Source: VBDM01 sp035651815
GTDB taxonomy: Bacteria; Pseudomonadota; Gammaproteobacteria; Burkholderiales; SG8-39
Length of the DNA: 64,000 nucleotides
Assembly (NCBI GenBank): GCA_035651815.1
Contig: DASRFB010000023.1
Location: forward strand, 186,001 to 250,000
Direction of reading: 5' to 3'
The position numbers and the translations under genes were made by a program. Positions 55,140 to 63,738 of the stretch are shown piece by piece (positions within the stretch are counted from its first letter, which is position 1; each line of letters starts with the position of its first letter). Below the pieces are notes generated by a model that was not told where the DNA came from, did no database searches, and saw only the letters and a program-made list of their open reading frames with translations.

Positions 55140-56350
55140 CGCAGCCCGATCTCATCGCGCTCGTCGGCTCCGCGCTCTCCGGGGCCGGAGCCCAGGGCGG
55201 CTCCGAGGCCGACTCCTTCCGCGCGACGCTCAAGCTCGGCGAGATCATCCGCGGGCGCGTGATGCGCAGCCTGGGCGAGGGGCGCTACGCCGTCAACTTC
55301 CAGGGGCACGAGCGCGTGGTCGACAGCGCGATCCCGCTGCGCACGCAGGACATCCTGCACGGGCGCGTCGTGGCGGTCGGCGACCGCGTCGAGCTGCAGC
55401 ACGTGCGCACCGAGGCGATGGCGCGCGCCGGCGCGCCCCAACAACCGGCCGCCCAGGCGGGCGCCGGCGGCCACGCCGAGCTGCGCGCGCTCGTCGCGTC
55501 GTGGCCCGCGGCCGAGCAGGCCGCGCTCGCGCTGCTCTTCGTCGGCGCGCAGAGCGAGGACGCCGCGCTGCTCGCCGCCCGCGCGGTCGCGAGGTCCGGG
55601 CTGCCGGGCTCGGCGGCGCTGGTGCAGCTCGTCCAGGCGGCGCTCGCGCCGCGCGGCGCCGAAGGCATCTTCGCGCCGCGCTCCGAGGCGGTCGCGCTCG
55701 CGACGGCGGCGCCGGCGCCTGAGCGCCCGGGTTCGGAGTCGCCCGCGGCCGCCGCCGCTCTCGCCGGGATGCTGAAGTCGAGCTTCGACGCGAGCCGCGC
55801 GGGCGCGGGCCGCCCCGCGGACGAGCGCGCGCGGGCCGCGGCGCCCGAGGACGAAGCCTCCGATTCGACGGCCGACTCGGCGCTCGCGCGCGAAGGCTCC
55901 GGCGCGGCGACGCAGGACGACGTCGCCCGCGCCTTCTTCAACGCCCAGAGCGGCGGCTCGGTCTCGCATGCCGTGACCACCATCCCGCTGATCGTCGACG
56001 GGCGGCTGGTCGAGCTCGACATCGCGATGTTCGGCGAGCCCGGCCGCGGCGCCGGCGCCATGCCGCACGGGCACGTCGTGATCGAGCTCGACACCGAGCG
56101 GCTCGGGCACCTGCACATCGACGCGCAGCTCGTGGGCGCGCGCGTTCAGGTCGGGATCGCGAGCGACCGAGCCGAGGCCGCCGATTTCATCGCGCAGCAC
56201 GCCCCGGCGCTGCGCTCGCGCATCGAGGAAGACGGCTGGGCGGTCGACGGACTTCGCTACGAGGTGCGCGAGCCGGGCGCCATGAACGCGGCTGCGAAGG
56301 TCGTGCTCGAGCACCGGCTCTCGGCCGATTCCCTGAGTCGCCTGATATGA
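55136..56350 (+). CDS. fliK: FliK-like hook-length control protein
   Basis: A 404-residue protein. An N-terminal region with LGEIIRGRVMRSLGEGRYAV looks like a small beta domain. A long Ala/Pro/Arg-rich, low-complexity middle (about 100-270) follows. The C-terminal domain (about 285-390) has HVVIELDTERLGHLHIDAQL and VGIASDRAEAADFIAQHAPA, resembling the FliK C-terminal domain that binds FlhB. The ATG overlaps the flhA stop (ATGA). Position next to an FlhB-C-like protein supports the call. Similarity outside the C-domain is weak. Confidence 0.7.
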   Translation: MTQPDLIALVGSALSGAGAQGGSEADSFRATLKLGEIIRGRVMRSLGEGRYAVNFQGHERVVDSAIPLRTQDILHGRVVAVGDRVELQHVRTEAMARAGAPQQPAAQAGAGGHAELRALVASWPAAEQAALALLFVGAQSEDAALLAARAVARSGLPGSAALVQLVQAALAPRGAEGIFAPRSEAVALATAAPAPERPGSESPAAAAALAGMLKSSFDASRAGAGRPADERARAAAPEDEASDSTADSALAREGSGAATQDDVARAFFNAQSGGSVSHAVTTIPLIVDGRLVELDIAMFGEPGRGAGAMPHGHVVIELDTERLGHLHIDAQLVGARVQVGIASDRAEAADFIAQHAPALRSRIEEDGWAVDGLRYEVREPGAMNAAAKVVLEHRLSADSLSRLI

Positions 56351-56634
56351 GCGCGGCCGCGAGCGACCTCACCCGCGTGGTCGGCCTGGCGTACGAGCCC
56401 GGCGAGGGCCTGCCGCACATCGTGCTGAAGGGCGCGGGCCCGCTCGCCGACGAGGTGCTCGAGCGGGGCCGCAGGATCGGCGCGCCGGTCGTCCACGACC
56501 GCGAGCTGCTCGACCGATTGTTCCGCCTGCCCACCGACAGCGAGATCGGCCCGGAGCTGTTCCGCGTCGTCGCCGTCATCCTCGCGCACGTATTCGCGCT
56601 CAACGAGAAGAGAAAGGAAGCCCCCCATGGTTGA
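56347..56634 (+). CDS. Small FlhB C-domain paralogue (FhlB/YlqH-like)
   Basis: A 95-residue protein that resembles only the cytoplasmic C-domain of FlhB: VVGLAYEPGEGLPHIVLKGA corresponds to the strand after NPTH, then PLADEVLERGRRIGAPVVHD and LFRLPTDSEIGPELFRVVAV. It has no membrane helices and no NPTH. Similar small proteins (YlqH, FhlB) can partly replace the FlhB C-domain. With the FliK-like gene just upstream the order is like ylqG-ylqH of Firmicutes. It overlaps both neighbours by 4 and 8 bases. Confidence 0.85.
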   Translation: MSAAASDLTRVVGLAYEPGEGLPHIVLKGAGPLADEVLERGRRIGAPVVHDRELLDRLFRLPTDSEIGPELFRVVAVILAHVFALNEKRKEAPHG

Positions 56635-57352
56635 CGCGATCGGCGCGGCAGTCGCCGCGATGACCAACGACCTGTCGCGCATGAACGTGATCGGACAGAA
56701 CCTCGCCAACGCCTCGACCACGGGGTACCGCCGCGAGCTGGCGGTCGCGGCGCCGTTCCAGGACGTGCTCGCGACCGGCGCAGGACACGCGATGACGACC
56801 GCGATGCCGGGCCGCATCGACCGCATCGCGGACTTCAAGCCCGGCATGCTGCAGCCGACGCGCAACCCGCTCGACCTTGCCATCGAGGGCGAGGGCTTCT
56901 TCGAGATCATGACCGACGCCGGACCGCGGTATACGCGCCAGGGCAACTTCCGGCTGGACGCGGTAGGGCGCCTCGTGACCGAGAGCGGCTCGCCGGTGAT
57001 GGGCGACTCGGGCGAGGTCGTGCTCAAGTCGACCCAGGTCAGCATCGACGGCCAGGGACGCATGCTCGAGGGCGACCGTCCCGCGGGACAGCTGCGCATC
57101 GCGCGCTTCGCCGATCCGCAGACGCTCACCCACGTCGGCTCCGGGATGTACGCGATGGGCGACGGCTCGACCCTGAAGACCGACGGCTACGCGCGCGTGC
57201 GCCAGGGCTTCCTCGAGGGCTCCAACGTCAACTCGACGCAGGAGATGGTGAAGATGATCGAGACCGTGCGGCACTTCGAGACGGGACAGAAGGTGATCCA
57301 GGCCTACGACGACATCCTGTCGCAGGCGCTCAACAAGCTCGGCGAATTCTAG
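56627..57352 (+). CDS. flgF: Flagellar proximal rod protein FlgF
   Basis: A 241-residue rod protein with the N-terminal motif MNVIGQNLANASTTGYRREL, central NPLDLAIEGEGFFEIMTDAG and the C-terminal LEGSNVNSTQEMVKMIETVR. It is assembled through the export gate onto FlgB/FlgC. AAGGAAG precedes the ATG. It starts the flgF-flgG-flgA-flgH run, an order more usual in alphaproteobacteria. Confidence 0.93.
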   Translation: MVDAIGAAVAAMTNDLSRMNVIGQNLANASTTGYRRELAVAAPFQDVLATGAGHAMTTAMPGRIDRIADFKPGMLQPTRNPLDLAIEGEGFFEIMTDAGPRYTRQGNFRLDAVGRLVTESGSPVMGDSGEVVLKSTQVSIDGQGRMLEGDRPAGQLRIARFADPQTLTHVGSGMYAMGDGSTLKTDGYARVRQGFLEGSNVNSTQEMVKMIETVRHFETGQKVIQAYDDILSQALNKLGEF

Positions 57353-57361
57353 GAGGAGACC

Positions 57362-58123
57362 ATGATCGATTCTTTGTACATCGGAGCCACCGGGATGGCG
57401 GCGCAGCAGACCAACGTCGACACCATCTCGAACAACCTCGCCAACGCCAACACGCCCACGTACAAGAAGTCGCGCGTCGTGTTCGAGGACCTTCTCATGC
57501 AGCAGGCCGCCGCCGCGGGCCAGGCGCCCGGCACGACGGGGCTCGGCACGGCGCTCGCCGCCTCGGGCAAGATCTTCACCGACGGCGAGCTGGTGAAATC
57601 GCAGAACGCGCTCGACGTCGCGATCCGCGGGCGCGGCTTCCTCGAGGTCGTCCTGGCCGACGGCTCGTCGGGCTATACGCGGAGCGGCACGCTCCAGGTC
57701 AACCGCGACGGCGTGCTCACGACCGCCGACGGCAACGCGCTCAAGGCGTCGATCCAGATCCCGCCCGACGCGAAGGACGTCGTGATCGACGCGAACGGCA
57801 ACGTCAGCGTCAGCCTGCCCAACCAGACCGACCGCGAGCAGGTCGGGCAGCTCGAGCTCGTGAACTTCATGAACCCCACCGGGCTGAACCCGATCGGCGA
57901 CAACCTCTACGCGGCGACCGACAAGTCGGGCGATCCGGTCCAGGGCAAGGCCGGGGACGACGGCTTCGGCACGATCGCCCAGGGCTTCCTCGAGGCGTCG
58001 AACGTGAACTACGTCGACGAGCTGGTGAATCTCGTCGTGGCCCAGCGCGCCTACCAGGTGAACGCCAAGGTGATCCAGGCCTCCGACGACATGCTCAACA
58101 TCACCAACAACCTGAGGCGCTGA
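57362..58123 (+). CDS. flgG: Flagellar distal rod protein FlgG
   Basis: A 253-residue distal rod protein, slightly shorter than the usual 260. Motifs are MIDSLYIGATGMAAQQTNVD, ISNNLANANTPTYKKSRVVF, the QGFLEASNVNYVDELVNLVV stretch near 213 and QRAYQVNAKVIQASDDMLNI at the end. AGGAGGAG lies just before the ATG. Confidence 0.94.
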   Translation: MIDSLYIGATGMAAQQTNVDTISNNLANANTPTYKKSRVVFEDLLMQQAAAAGQAPGTTGLGTALAASGKIFTDGELVKSQNALDVAIRGRGFLEVVLADGSSGYTRSGTLQVNRDGVLTTADGNALKASIQIPPDAKDVVIDANGNVSVSLPNQTDREQVGQLELVNFMNPTGLNPIGDNLYAATDKSGDPVQGKAGDDGFGTIAQGFLEASNVNYVDELVNLVVAQRAYQVNAKVIQASDDMLNITNNLRR

Positions 58124-58135
58124 GGCGGATCGATC

Positions 58136-58819
58136 GTGCGCACCGCCGCCCTCCTCGCGCTGCTCGCGCTCGCCGCGCCCGCCGTGTCCGCGGCCGACGC
58201 GCTGACCGCGGCCGCGCGCGCGCACCTCGAGCGCGCGCTCGCCCCGGGCCACGAGGAGCTCGTGATCGAGCCCGTCCCGGGCCGCGGCCTTCCCGCGCTG
58301 CCCGAGGGCGACGTGACGCTGAAGACGCGCGGCTGCGGACGCGAGACGCCCGCGCGGCGCATGTGCGTCTGGGTCGACGTGCTGGCCGGCGGCGCGCGGC
58401 GCAGCTCGGTCGCCGTGTGGTTCCAGGTCGAGGCGCGCCGCAAGGTCCAGGTGGCGCTCGAGGCGGTGCCCGCGGGCGCCGCGTACGACCCGGCCGCGTT
58501 CGCGCTCGAGCTGCGCGACGTCGCCGTGCTGCGCGGAGCGCCGTTCTCGCCGGCCGCGCACGCCGGCCCGCTGCGCGTGCGGCGCCCGCTCGAGCCCGGC
58601 GAAGTGCTGCTCGATCACGACGTCGCGGCCATGCCCGCGGTGACGCGCAACCAGGAGGTGACCATCCGGCTGCAGACCGGAGGCATCCTGGTCGAGGCGC
58701 CCGGCGTCGCGCTCTCGGAAGGCGGGCTCGGCGCGATGGTGCGCGTGCGCAATCCGAAGAGCGGCGAGATCTACCAGGCGCGCGTCGTCGACAGCGGCGT
58801 GCTCGCCGTGACCTATTAG
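58136..58819 (+). CDS. flgA: P-ring assembly chaperone FlgA
   Basis: A 227-residue periplasmic protein with a signal peptide (MRTAALLALLALAAPAVSAA). The SAF-like C-terminal domain is clear: VRRPLEPGEVLLDHDVAAMP, then VTIRLQTGGILVEAPG and VRVRNPKSGEIYQARVVDSG. FlgA helps FlgI form the P ring. GTG start at 58136, 12 bases after flgG. Confidence 0.9.
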   Translation: MRTAALLALLALAAPAVSAADALTAAARAHLERALAPGHEELVIEPVPGRGLPALPEGDVTLKTRGCGRETPARRMCVWVDVLAGGARRSSVAVWFQVEARRKVQVALEAVPAGAAYDPAAFALELRDVAVLRGAPFSPAAHAGPLRVRRPLEPGEVLLDHDVAAMPAVTRNQEVTIRLQTGGILVEAPGVALSEGGLGAMVRVRNPKSGEIYQARVVDSGVLAVTY

Positions 58820-58833
58820 GAAGGAGGGCAACC

Positions 58834-59406
58834 ATGCGTATCCGCGTTCCCCTGGCCGTCGCCCTGGCGGCCTTCGCTCTCACCGCAGCGGCGGAGAGCC
58901 TGTACCAGCCCGGCCGCTACCAGTCGCTGGTCTCGGACCGGCGCGCGTACCGCACCGGCGACGTGCTCACGGTGCAGGTGTACGAGAACTCGAGCGCGCA
59001 GAGCACCGCCGACACGACCACGAAGAAGGACGGCGCGCTCAACCTGTCGCTGAAGACGCCGGCGATCAACAAGGCCGCGGGCGCGCAGATCACCGAGGAC
59101 TTCAGCGGCACCGGCCGCACGCAGCGCAGCGGGCGCCTGCTCGCGCAGTTCACCGTGACGGTGCAGGGCATCGACCCGGGCGGGCTGCTGATCGTGAAGG
59201 GCCAGCAGGTGATCGACGTCAACGACGAGAAGCAGGAGATCAAGCTCGAGGGCAAGGTGCGGCCGATCGACATCGCCGACAACAACACCATCCTGTCGAC
59301 GCGCATCGCCGACGCCAAGATCAGCTACATGGGCGACGGCGTGCTCGGCGAGAAGGCGCGGCCCGGGATCCTGACCCGCATCCTCACCTGGCTGGGGATC
59401 CTGTGA
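58834..59406 (+). CDS. flgH: Flagellar L-ring protein FlgH lacking a lipobox
   Basis: A 190-residue L-ring protein. The body is normal: LVSDRRAYRTGDVLTVQVYE near 28, SGTGRTQRSGRLLAQFTVTV and the C-terminal LTRILTWLGIL. The N-terminus (MRIRVPLAVALAAFALTAAA, then ESLYQPGRYQ) is a plain signal peptide with no Cys, whereas FlgH of most proteobacteria is a lipoprotein of about 225-240 residues. AAGGAGG precedes the ATG. The missing lipid anchor is a real feature of the sequence here, not a start-site artefact, because the upstream frame is flgA. Confidence 0.9.
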   Translation: MRIRVPLAVALAAFALTAAAESLYQPGRYQSLVSDRRAYRTGDVLTVQVYENSSAQSTADTTTKKDGALNLSLKTPAINKAAGAQITEDFSGTGRTQRSGRLLAQFTVTVQGIDPGGLLIVKGQQVIDVNDEKQEIKLEGKVRPIDIADNNTILSTRIADAKISYMGDGVLGEKARPGILTRILTWLGIL

Positions 59407-60530
59407 GAGCCGCGTTTTCGATTCTGGCCGCGCTCGCGCTGCTTGCCGGCGCCTCGGCCTGGGCGCAGCGGGGCGACGGCGTGCGCATCAAGGACCTCGG
59501 CCGCATCGACGGCGTGCGCGAGAACCAGCTGGTGGGCTACGGACTGGTCACCGGCCTCGCCGGCTCGGGCGACTCGCTGCGCAACCGCGCGACGCGCCAG
59601 TCGATCGCGAACCTGCTGTCGCAGTTCGAGCTGTACGTGCCGAACGACCAGGTGCAGAGCCGCAATGTCGCCGCGGTCATCGTGATCGCGAAGCTCCCGG
59701 CGTTCGCCTCGCCGGGCGAGCGCGTGGACGCGACGGTCACCTCGATCGGCGACGCGCGCAGCCTGCTCGGCGGCACGCTGCTGCTCACGCCGCTCAAGGG
59801 CGCAGACGGCGTCGTGCACGCGCTCGCGCAGGGGCCGCTCTCGGTCGGCGGCTACAAGTACGACCTGAACGGCAACGTGGTGCAGAAGAACCATCCCACG
59901 GTGGGCGCGATCCCGGGCGGCGCGACGGTCGAGCTCGCGGCCGCGACCGAGGTGCTCAAGGGCGACCACCTCAGCTTCATGCTCGCCGAGCCCGATTACA
60001 CCACCGCGAGCCGCGTCGCCGACTCGCTGAACGCGACCCTCGGCGCCGGGAGGATCGCGCAGGCGGTCGACGCCGGCCGCATCGACGTCGAGGTGCCGGC
60101 TCCCGATCGCGCGCGCCTGGTCGCGTTCATGACGCGCATCGAGAACGCGACCATCGAGCCCGACCACCGCGCGAAGGTCATCGTGAACGAGCGCACCGGC
60201 ACCGTGGTGTCGGGCGGCGACGTGCGCATCTCGCGCGTGATCGTCTCGCACGGCGACCTGAAGGTCTCGATCACGACCGATTACCTGGTGTCGCAGCCGG
60301 CGCTCGTCAGCTTCACCGGGCCGGGCGTGCGCACCGCGGTGGTGCCCAAGACCCGCATCGAAGTGCAGGAGTCGGAGGGCGAGGGCGGCGGGGTGGTCGA
60401 GGCGAGCAACACCGTCGCCGACCTGGTGCGCGCGCTCGCCCGTGTCAAGACGCACCCGCGCGACATGATCTCGATCCTGCAGGGCATCAAGGCGGCCGGC
60501 GCCTTGCACGCCGACCTCATCATCCAGTGA
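59403..60530 (+). CDS. flgI: Flagellar P-ring protein FlgI
   Basis: A 375-residue periplasmic ring protein with a signal peptide (MRAAFSILAALALLAGASAW). Family motifs: GVRENQLVGYGLVTGLAGSG, RNVAAVIVIAKLPAFASPGE near 97, and the C-terminal EASNTVADLVRALARVKTHP with DMISILQGIKAAGALHADLI. GTG start overlapping flgH (GTGA). No flgJ follows, unlike most proteobacterial operons. Confidence 0.95.
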   Translation: MRAAFSILAALALLAGASAWAQRGDGVRIKDLGRIDGVRENQLVGYGLVTGLAGSGDSLRNRATRQSIANLLSQFELYVPNDQVQSRNVAAVIVIAKLPAFASPGERVDATVTSIGDARSLLGGTLLLTPLKGADGVVHALAQGPLSVGGYKYDLNGNVVQKNHPTVGAIPGGATVELAAATEVLKGDHLSFMLAEPDYTTASRVADSLNATLGAGRIAQAVDAGRIDVEVPAPDRARLVAFMTRIENATIEPDHRAKVIVNERTGTVVSGGDVRISRVIVSHGDLKVSITTDYLVSQPALVSFTGPGVRTAVVPKTRIEVQESEGEGGGVVEASNTVADLVRALARVKTHPRDMISILQGIKAAGALHADLIIQ

Positions 60531-60549
60531 AGAAGGAAAGGACCCAGGG

Positions 60550-60915
60550 ATGGATACCGCACTCACCGGCGTGACCGGCTCGCTCGTCCGCATGGCGCTC
60601 GACGGCCTCGGCGTGCGCCAGCTCGCGACCGCCAGCAACATCGCCAACGCGGGCACGCCCGATTACGCGCCGCTGCGCGTCGATTTCGACGGGCAGCTCG
60701 CCGACGCCATGCGCGAGGCCGCGCGCGGCCGCAGCCCCGACGCGGCGCGCCTGCTGCCGACGGTGACTTCGGATCCGACGCCCGGCGCCAAGGTGCAGCT
60801 CGACCTCGAGGCGGCGCAGATGGCGCAGGACGTGCTGCATTACCAGGCGCTGCTGCGCGCGCTGCGCGGGCAGATGGACCTGCTGCAAACCGCGATCAAC
60901 GACGGGAGGAAATGA
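60550..60915 (+). CDS. flgB: Flagellar proximal rod protein FlgB
   Basis: A 121-residue rod protein with the segment LATASNIANAGTPDYAPLRV, typical of FlgB, and the C-terminal helix QMAQDVLHYQALLRALRGQM. Size matches the family. A GAAAGGA ribosome site lies 9 bases before the ATG. Its stop overlaps flgC. Confidence 0.92.
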   Translation: MDTALTGVTGSLVRMALDGLGVRQLATASNIANAGTPDYAPLRVDFDGQLADAMREAARGRSPDAARLLPTVTSDPTPGAKVQLDLEAAQMAQDVLHYQALLRALRGQMDLLQTAINDGRK

Positions 60916-61352
60916 TGGACTATCTGGCCGCATTCGCAATCAGCGGTTCCGGCATGGCGGTCGAGAAGCTGCGCCTCGACGTCACCGCCGTGAACCTCGC
61001 CAACGCCAACAGCTCGAAGAGCGCCGACGGCACGCTGTTCCGGCCGCTGCGCGTCGTGTCGGGCATGCGCGCCGACCCGCGCTTCGAGGCGGCGATGGCC
61101 GCCTGGGGCGTGCAGCTCGGCGGCGCGCAGGTGCAGGACGTGCGCCCGACCGACACGCCGCCGCGTCAGGTGCTCGAGCCCGGTAACCCGGACGCCGACG
61201 CCCGCGGCTTCGTCTCGTATCCCGGCATCAATCCCGTGTCCGAAATGACCAACCTCATCACGGCGGTCCGCAGCTACGAGGCGAACGTCGTCGCGCTGAA
61301 CGCCGCGAAGGTCATGGCGCAGAAGGCGCTCGAGATCGGGGGCTCGCGATGA
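60912..61352 (+). CDS. flgC: Flagellar proximal rod protein FlgC
   Basis: A 146-residue rod protein. The N-terminal part is AISGSGMAVEKLRLDVTAVN with LANANSSKSADGTLFRPLRV, and the C-terminal part is YPGINPVSEMTNLITAVRSY followed by EANVVALNAAKVMAQKALEI, both standard. The start is ATGATG, so 60912 or 60915. Confidence 0.94.
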   Translation: MMDYLAAFAISGSGMAVEKLRLDVTAVNLANANSSKSADGTLFRPLRVVSGMRADPRFEAAMAAWGVQLGGAQVQDVRPTDTPPRQVLEPGNPDADARGFVSYPGINPVSEMTNLITAVRSYEANVVALNAAKVMAQKALEIGGSR

Positions 61353-61666
61353 GCATCGAAGCGGTGAGCTTCATCCCCTCCGCGACCGCGCAGGCGATCG
61401 AGTCGAAGCTCCCGGGATCCGCGGGCGGGACCGGGACCGCGCCCGCCTCGGGCTTCGGCGACTGGCTCTCGCGCGAGATCGCGCAGGTCAACGACAAGAT
61501 CCAGAGCACCGACAAGCAGGTGCAGGACCTCGCGCTCGGGAAGGCGGGCAACCTCCACGACGTGATGATCGCGCTCGAGGACACGAAGCTGTCGTTCCAG
61601 CTCATGGTCCAGGTCCGCACGCGCCTGCTCGAGGCGTACCAGGACATCCTGCGCATGCAGGTCTGA
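61349..61666 (+). CDS. fliE: Flagellar hook-basal body protein FliE
   Basis: A 105-residue protein that joins the MS ring to the rod. The C-terminal half is GKAGNLHDVMIALEDTKLSF then QLMVQVRTRLLEAYQDILRM, the FliE signature. The ATG overlaps the flgC stop (ATGA). The order flgB-flgC-fliE-fliF is widespread. Confidence 0.94.
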   Translation: MSIEAVSFIPSATAQAIESKLPGSAGGTGTAPASGFGDWLSREIAQVNDKIQSTDKQVQDLALGKAGNLHDVMIALEDTKLSFQLMVQVRTRLLEAYQDILRMQV

Positions 61667-61675
61667 GGAGCCGAC

Positions 61676-63175
61676 ATGGCCAACGCAAGGGAACGCTGGA
61701 ACGCGCTCGGCGCGGGCGCGCGGCTCGGGATCGCCGCCGCGCTGCTGGCGGTCGTGGCGCTGTTCGTGGTCGCGGGCCTGTGGATCATGCGCGACGACTA
61801 CCAGGTGCTGTTCACCGACCTCGATCCGCAGGACGGCTCCGCGATCGTCGCCGAGCTCGACCGCATGAAGGTGGCCTACCGCCTCGCCGACAACGGCCGC
61901 ACCGTCCTGGTCGACCGCGACTCCGTGCACAAGACCCGCCTGAAGATCATGGGCGGCAAGGGCGCCCCGGTGAAAGGCACGGTCGGCTTCGAGATCTTCA
62001 ACAACAGCGACTTCGGCATGACCGAGTTCGCGCAGAAGATCAACTACCAGCGCGCGCTGCAGGGCGAGCTCGCGCGCACCATCATGAGCATCGACGAGGT
62101 GAAGCACGCGCGCGTGCACCTCGCCTTCCCCGAGGGCGGGCTGCTGAAGAAGAACACCGCGCAGCCGAAGGCCTCCGTGACGCTCGCGCTGCGCGGCGAC
62201 GCCCGCCTGCGCCCCGAGCAGATCGTCGGCATCCAGCGCCTGGTCGCGGCGTCGGTGCCCGAGATGGATGCGCAGGCCGTCACCGTGCTCGACCACCAGG
62301 GCGTCGCGCTGAGCCGCCTCGCGGACGAGCGCGACGACGCCGGGGCCTTCAGCGGCCGACTCGAGCTGAAGAAGAGCATCGAGGTGTACCTCACGAAGAA
62401 GGCGATCGAGGTGCTCGACCGCGCGTTCGGTCCGGGCCAGGCGATCGTCAGCATCGACGTCACGCTCAGCCAGGACAGCGTGAAGACGACGCGCGAGGAC
62501 GTCATCCCGTTCGCGCGCAAGGACGGCGAGTTCGCCGGCGCGGTCACGCGGCGCCGGACCAACGTCCAGGGCTCGCCCGCGCCGCGCGGATACGAGGTGC
62601 AGGCGACCGCCGATCTCGCGAAGCAGTCGCCGCAAGTCGGTTCGCAGCTCTCGACCGTCGAGGTCGAGTACGAGAACGGCAAGCAGGTGGAGCAGGTGGT
62701 CACCACGCCGGGCAGCATCAAGCGTCTGAGCGTCGGCGTCGTGCTCCCCGGGCGCGTCGACCCGCAGCGCATCCAACGCGTGTCGGACATCGTGTCGATG
62801 GCGGTCGGCCTGCACCGGCAGCGCGGCGACGCGATCGCGGTGCACGCGGTCGAGGACCTGCTGAGCGTGCGCGCGAACCCGGCCGCCGCCGCCTCGCAGC
62901 TCGTCGCGCCGGCGGCGCCCGCGGAGACGCCGTCCGAGGCGCCGCAGCGCGCCGCGTCCGCCGATGCCGAGGCGAAGGACCGGGCGCTGTCGCTGCCGCT
63001 GGCGGCGGCGCTCGTCATGCTCGCGGCGGCGGTGCTCGCGCTGCTCGTCGCCGCGGCGCGCCGCCGTCCAGAGCCCGCCGCGCTGAGCGCCGAGGAGCGC
63101 GAGAGAGCGCTGGCGCAGGTGAGGACCTGGGTCCGGGACGGCGATCCCGAGCCCGCGCGGGGAGCGGGGACATGA
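61676..63175 (+). CDS. fliF: Flagellar MS-ring protein FliF, slightly short
   Basis: A 499-residue ring protein (usual length about 540-570). Two helices are seen, near residues 19-40 (LGIAAALLAVVALFVVAGLW) and near 441-462. The ring domains carry VGFEIFNNSDFGMTEFAQKI and NYQRALQGELARTIMSIDEV, as normal. The C-terminal tail after the second helix is short (ALAQVRTWVRDGD, then an Arg/Gly end) and is the region that normally binds FliG. The short tail is worth noting beside the atypical FliG-like gene that follows. Confidence 0.93.
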   Translation: MANARERWNALGAGARLGIAAALLAVVALFVVAGLWIMRDDYQVLFTDLDPQDGSAIVAELDRMKVAYRLADNGRTVLVDRDSVHKTRLKIMGGKGAPVKGTVGFEIFNNSDFGMTEFAQKINYQRALQGELARTIMSIDEVKHARVHLAFPEGGLLKKNTAQPKASVTLALRGDARLRPEQIVGIQRLVAASVPEMDAQAVTVLDHQGVALSRLADERDDAGAFSGRLELKKSIEVYLTKKAIEVLDRAFGPGQAIVSIDVTLSQDSVKTTREDVIPFARKDGEFAGAVTRRRTNVQGSPAPRGYEVQATADLAKQSPQVGSQLSTVEVEYENGKQVEQVVTTPGSIKRLSVGVVLPGRVDPQRIQRVSDIVSMAVGLHRQRGDAIAVHAVEDLLSVRANPAAAASQLVAPAAPAETPSEAPQRAASADAEAKDRALSLPLAAALVMLAAAVLALLVAAARRRPEPAALSAEERERALAQVRTWVRDGDPEPARGAGT

Positions 63176-63738
63176 GCGAGGGACTGCGCCTCGCGGCGCT
63201 CCGGCTGCACGGCGTCGGCGCGGCCGACCGCGAATGGATCCTCGACCGGCTCGAGCGCCGCGAGCGCCGCACGCTGGTGCGGCTGCTGCGCGACCTGAAG
63301 CGCGCGGGCATCGGTCGCGACTCGTTCCGCGCGATGGGAGCGGAAGCGGCGAAGCCGCAGCCCGCCGCGCGCGCGGAGCCGGCGGTGGACGTGCCGGCGG
63401 CGCTCGCGCAGGCGGACGCGGAAACGGTCGCGCGCGCGCTGCGCGGCGAGCCCGAGTGGGTGCGCTCGACCATCCTCGCCGTGCATCCGTGGAGCTGGCG
63501 GCGCGCCGTGCTGCAGCGGCTCGCCGGAGGCGATCGGACGCCGCCGGTCCTGGGCACCGCGAAGGACGCGCCGCGCCCGGCGTTCGCCGCCGCGCTCGCG
63601 CGCTCGCTCGCGCGGCGTGTCGCCGAGCGCCCGGGGTCCGGGCGCACGCCCTTCGATCGCGTCATGGACAACGTCGATGCGCTCGCGCGTCCGCCGCGCC
63701 CGCGCCTCGTGGAAAGGCTGCGCCTGTGGATGCGCTGA
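63172..63738 (+). CDS. Short protein in the fliG position, possibly a degenerate FliG
   Basis: A 188-residue Arg/Ala-rich protein; FliG is normally about 330. It overlaps fliF (ATGA) and fliH, so it occupies the fliG slot. A helical N-terminal part (LRLAALRLHGVGAADREWIL) and a middle part (LAQADAETVARALRGEPEWV, then HPWSWRRAVLQRLAG) vaguely recall FliG-N and FliG-M. I see neither the EHPQ motif nor the charged torque helix of FliG-C. It may be a reduced rotor adaptor or an unrelated protein; no frameshift or stop suggests decay. Confidence 0.6.
   Translation: MSEGLRLAALRLHGVGAADREWILDRLERRERRTLVRLLRDLKRAGIGRDSFRAMGAEAAKPQPAARAEPAVDVPAALAQADAETVARALRGEPEWVRSTILAVHPWSWRRAVLQRLAGGDRTPPVLGTAKDAPRPAFAAALARSLARRVAERPGSGRTPFDRVMDNVDALARPPRPRLVERLRLWMR

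Noticed and set aside
56600..58831. Open frame of 743 codons on the minus strand across flgF, flgG and flgA
   Set aside because: Shadow of certain genes; composition is that of reverse-strand high-GC coding DNA.
63172..63738. Calling the FliG-like gene a pseudogene
   Set aside because: The frame is intact, overlaps both neighbours tightly and keeps the local codon bias; nothing shows decay.
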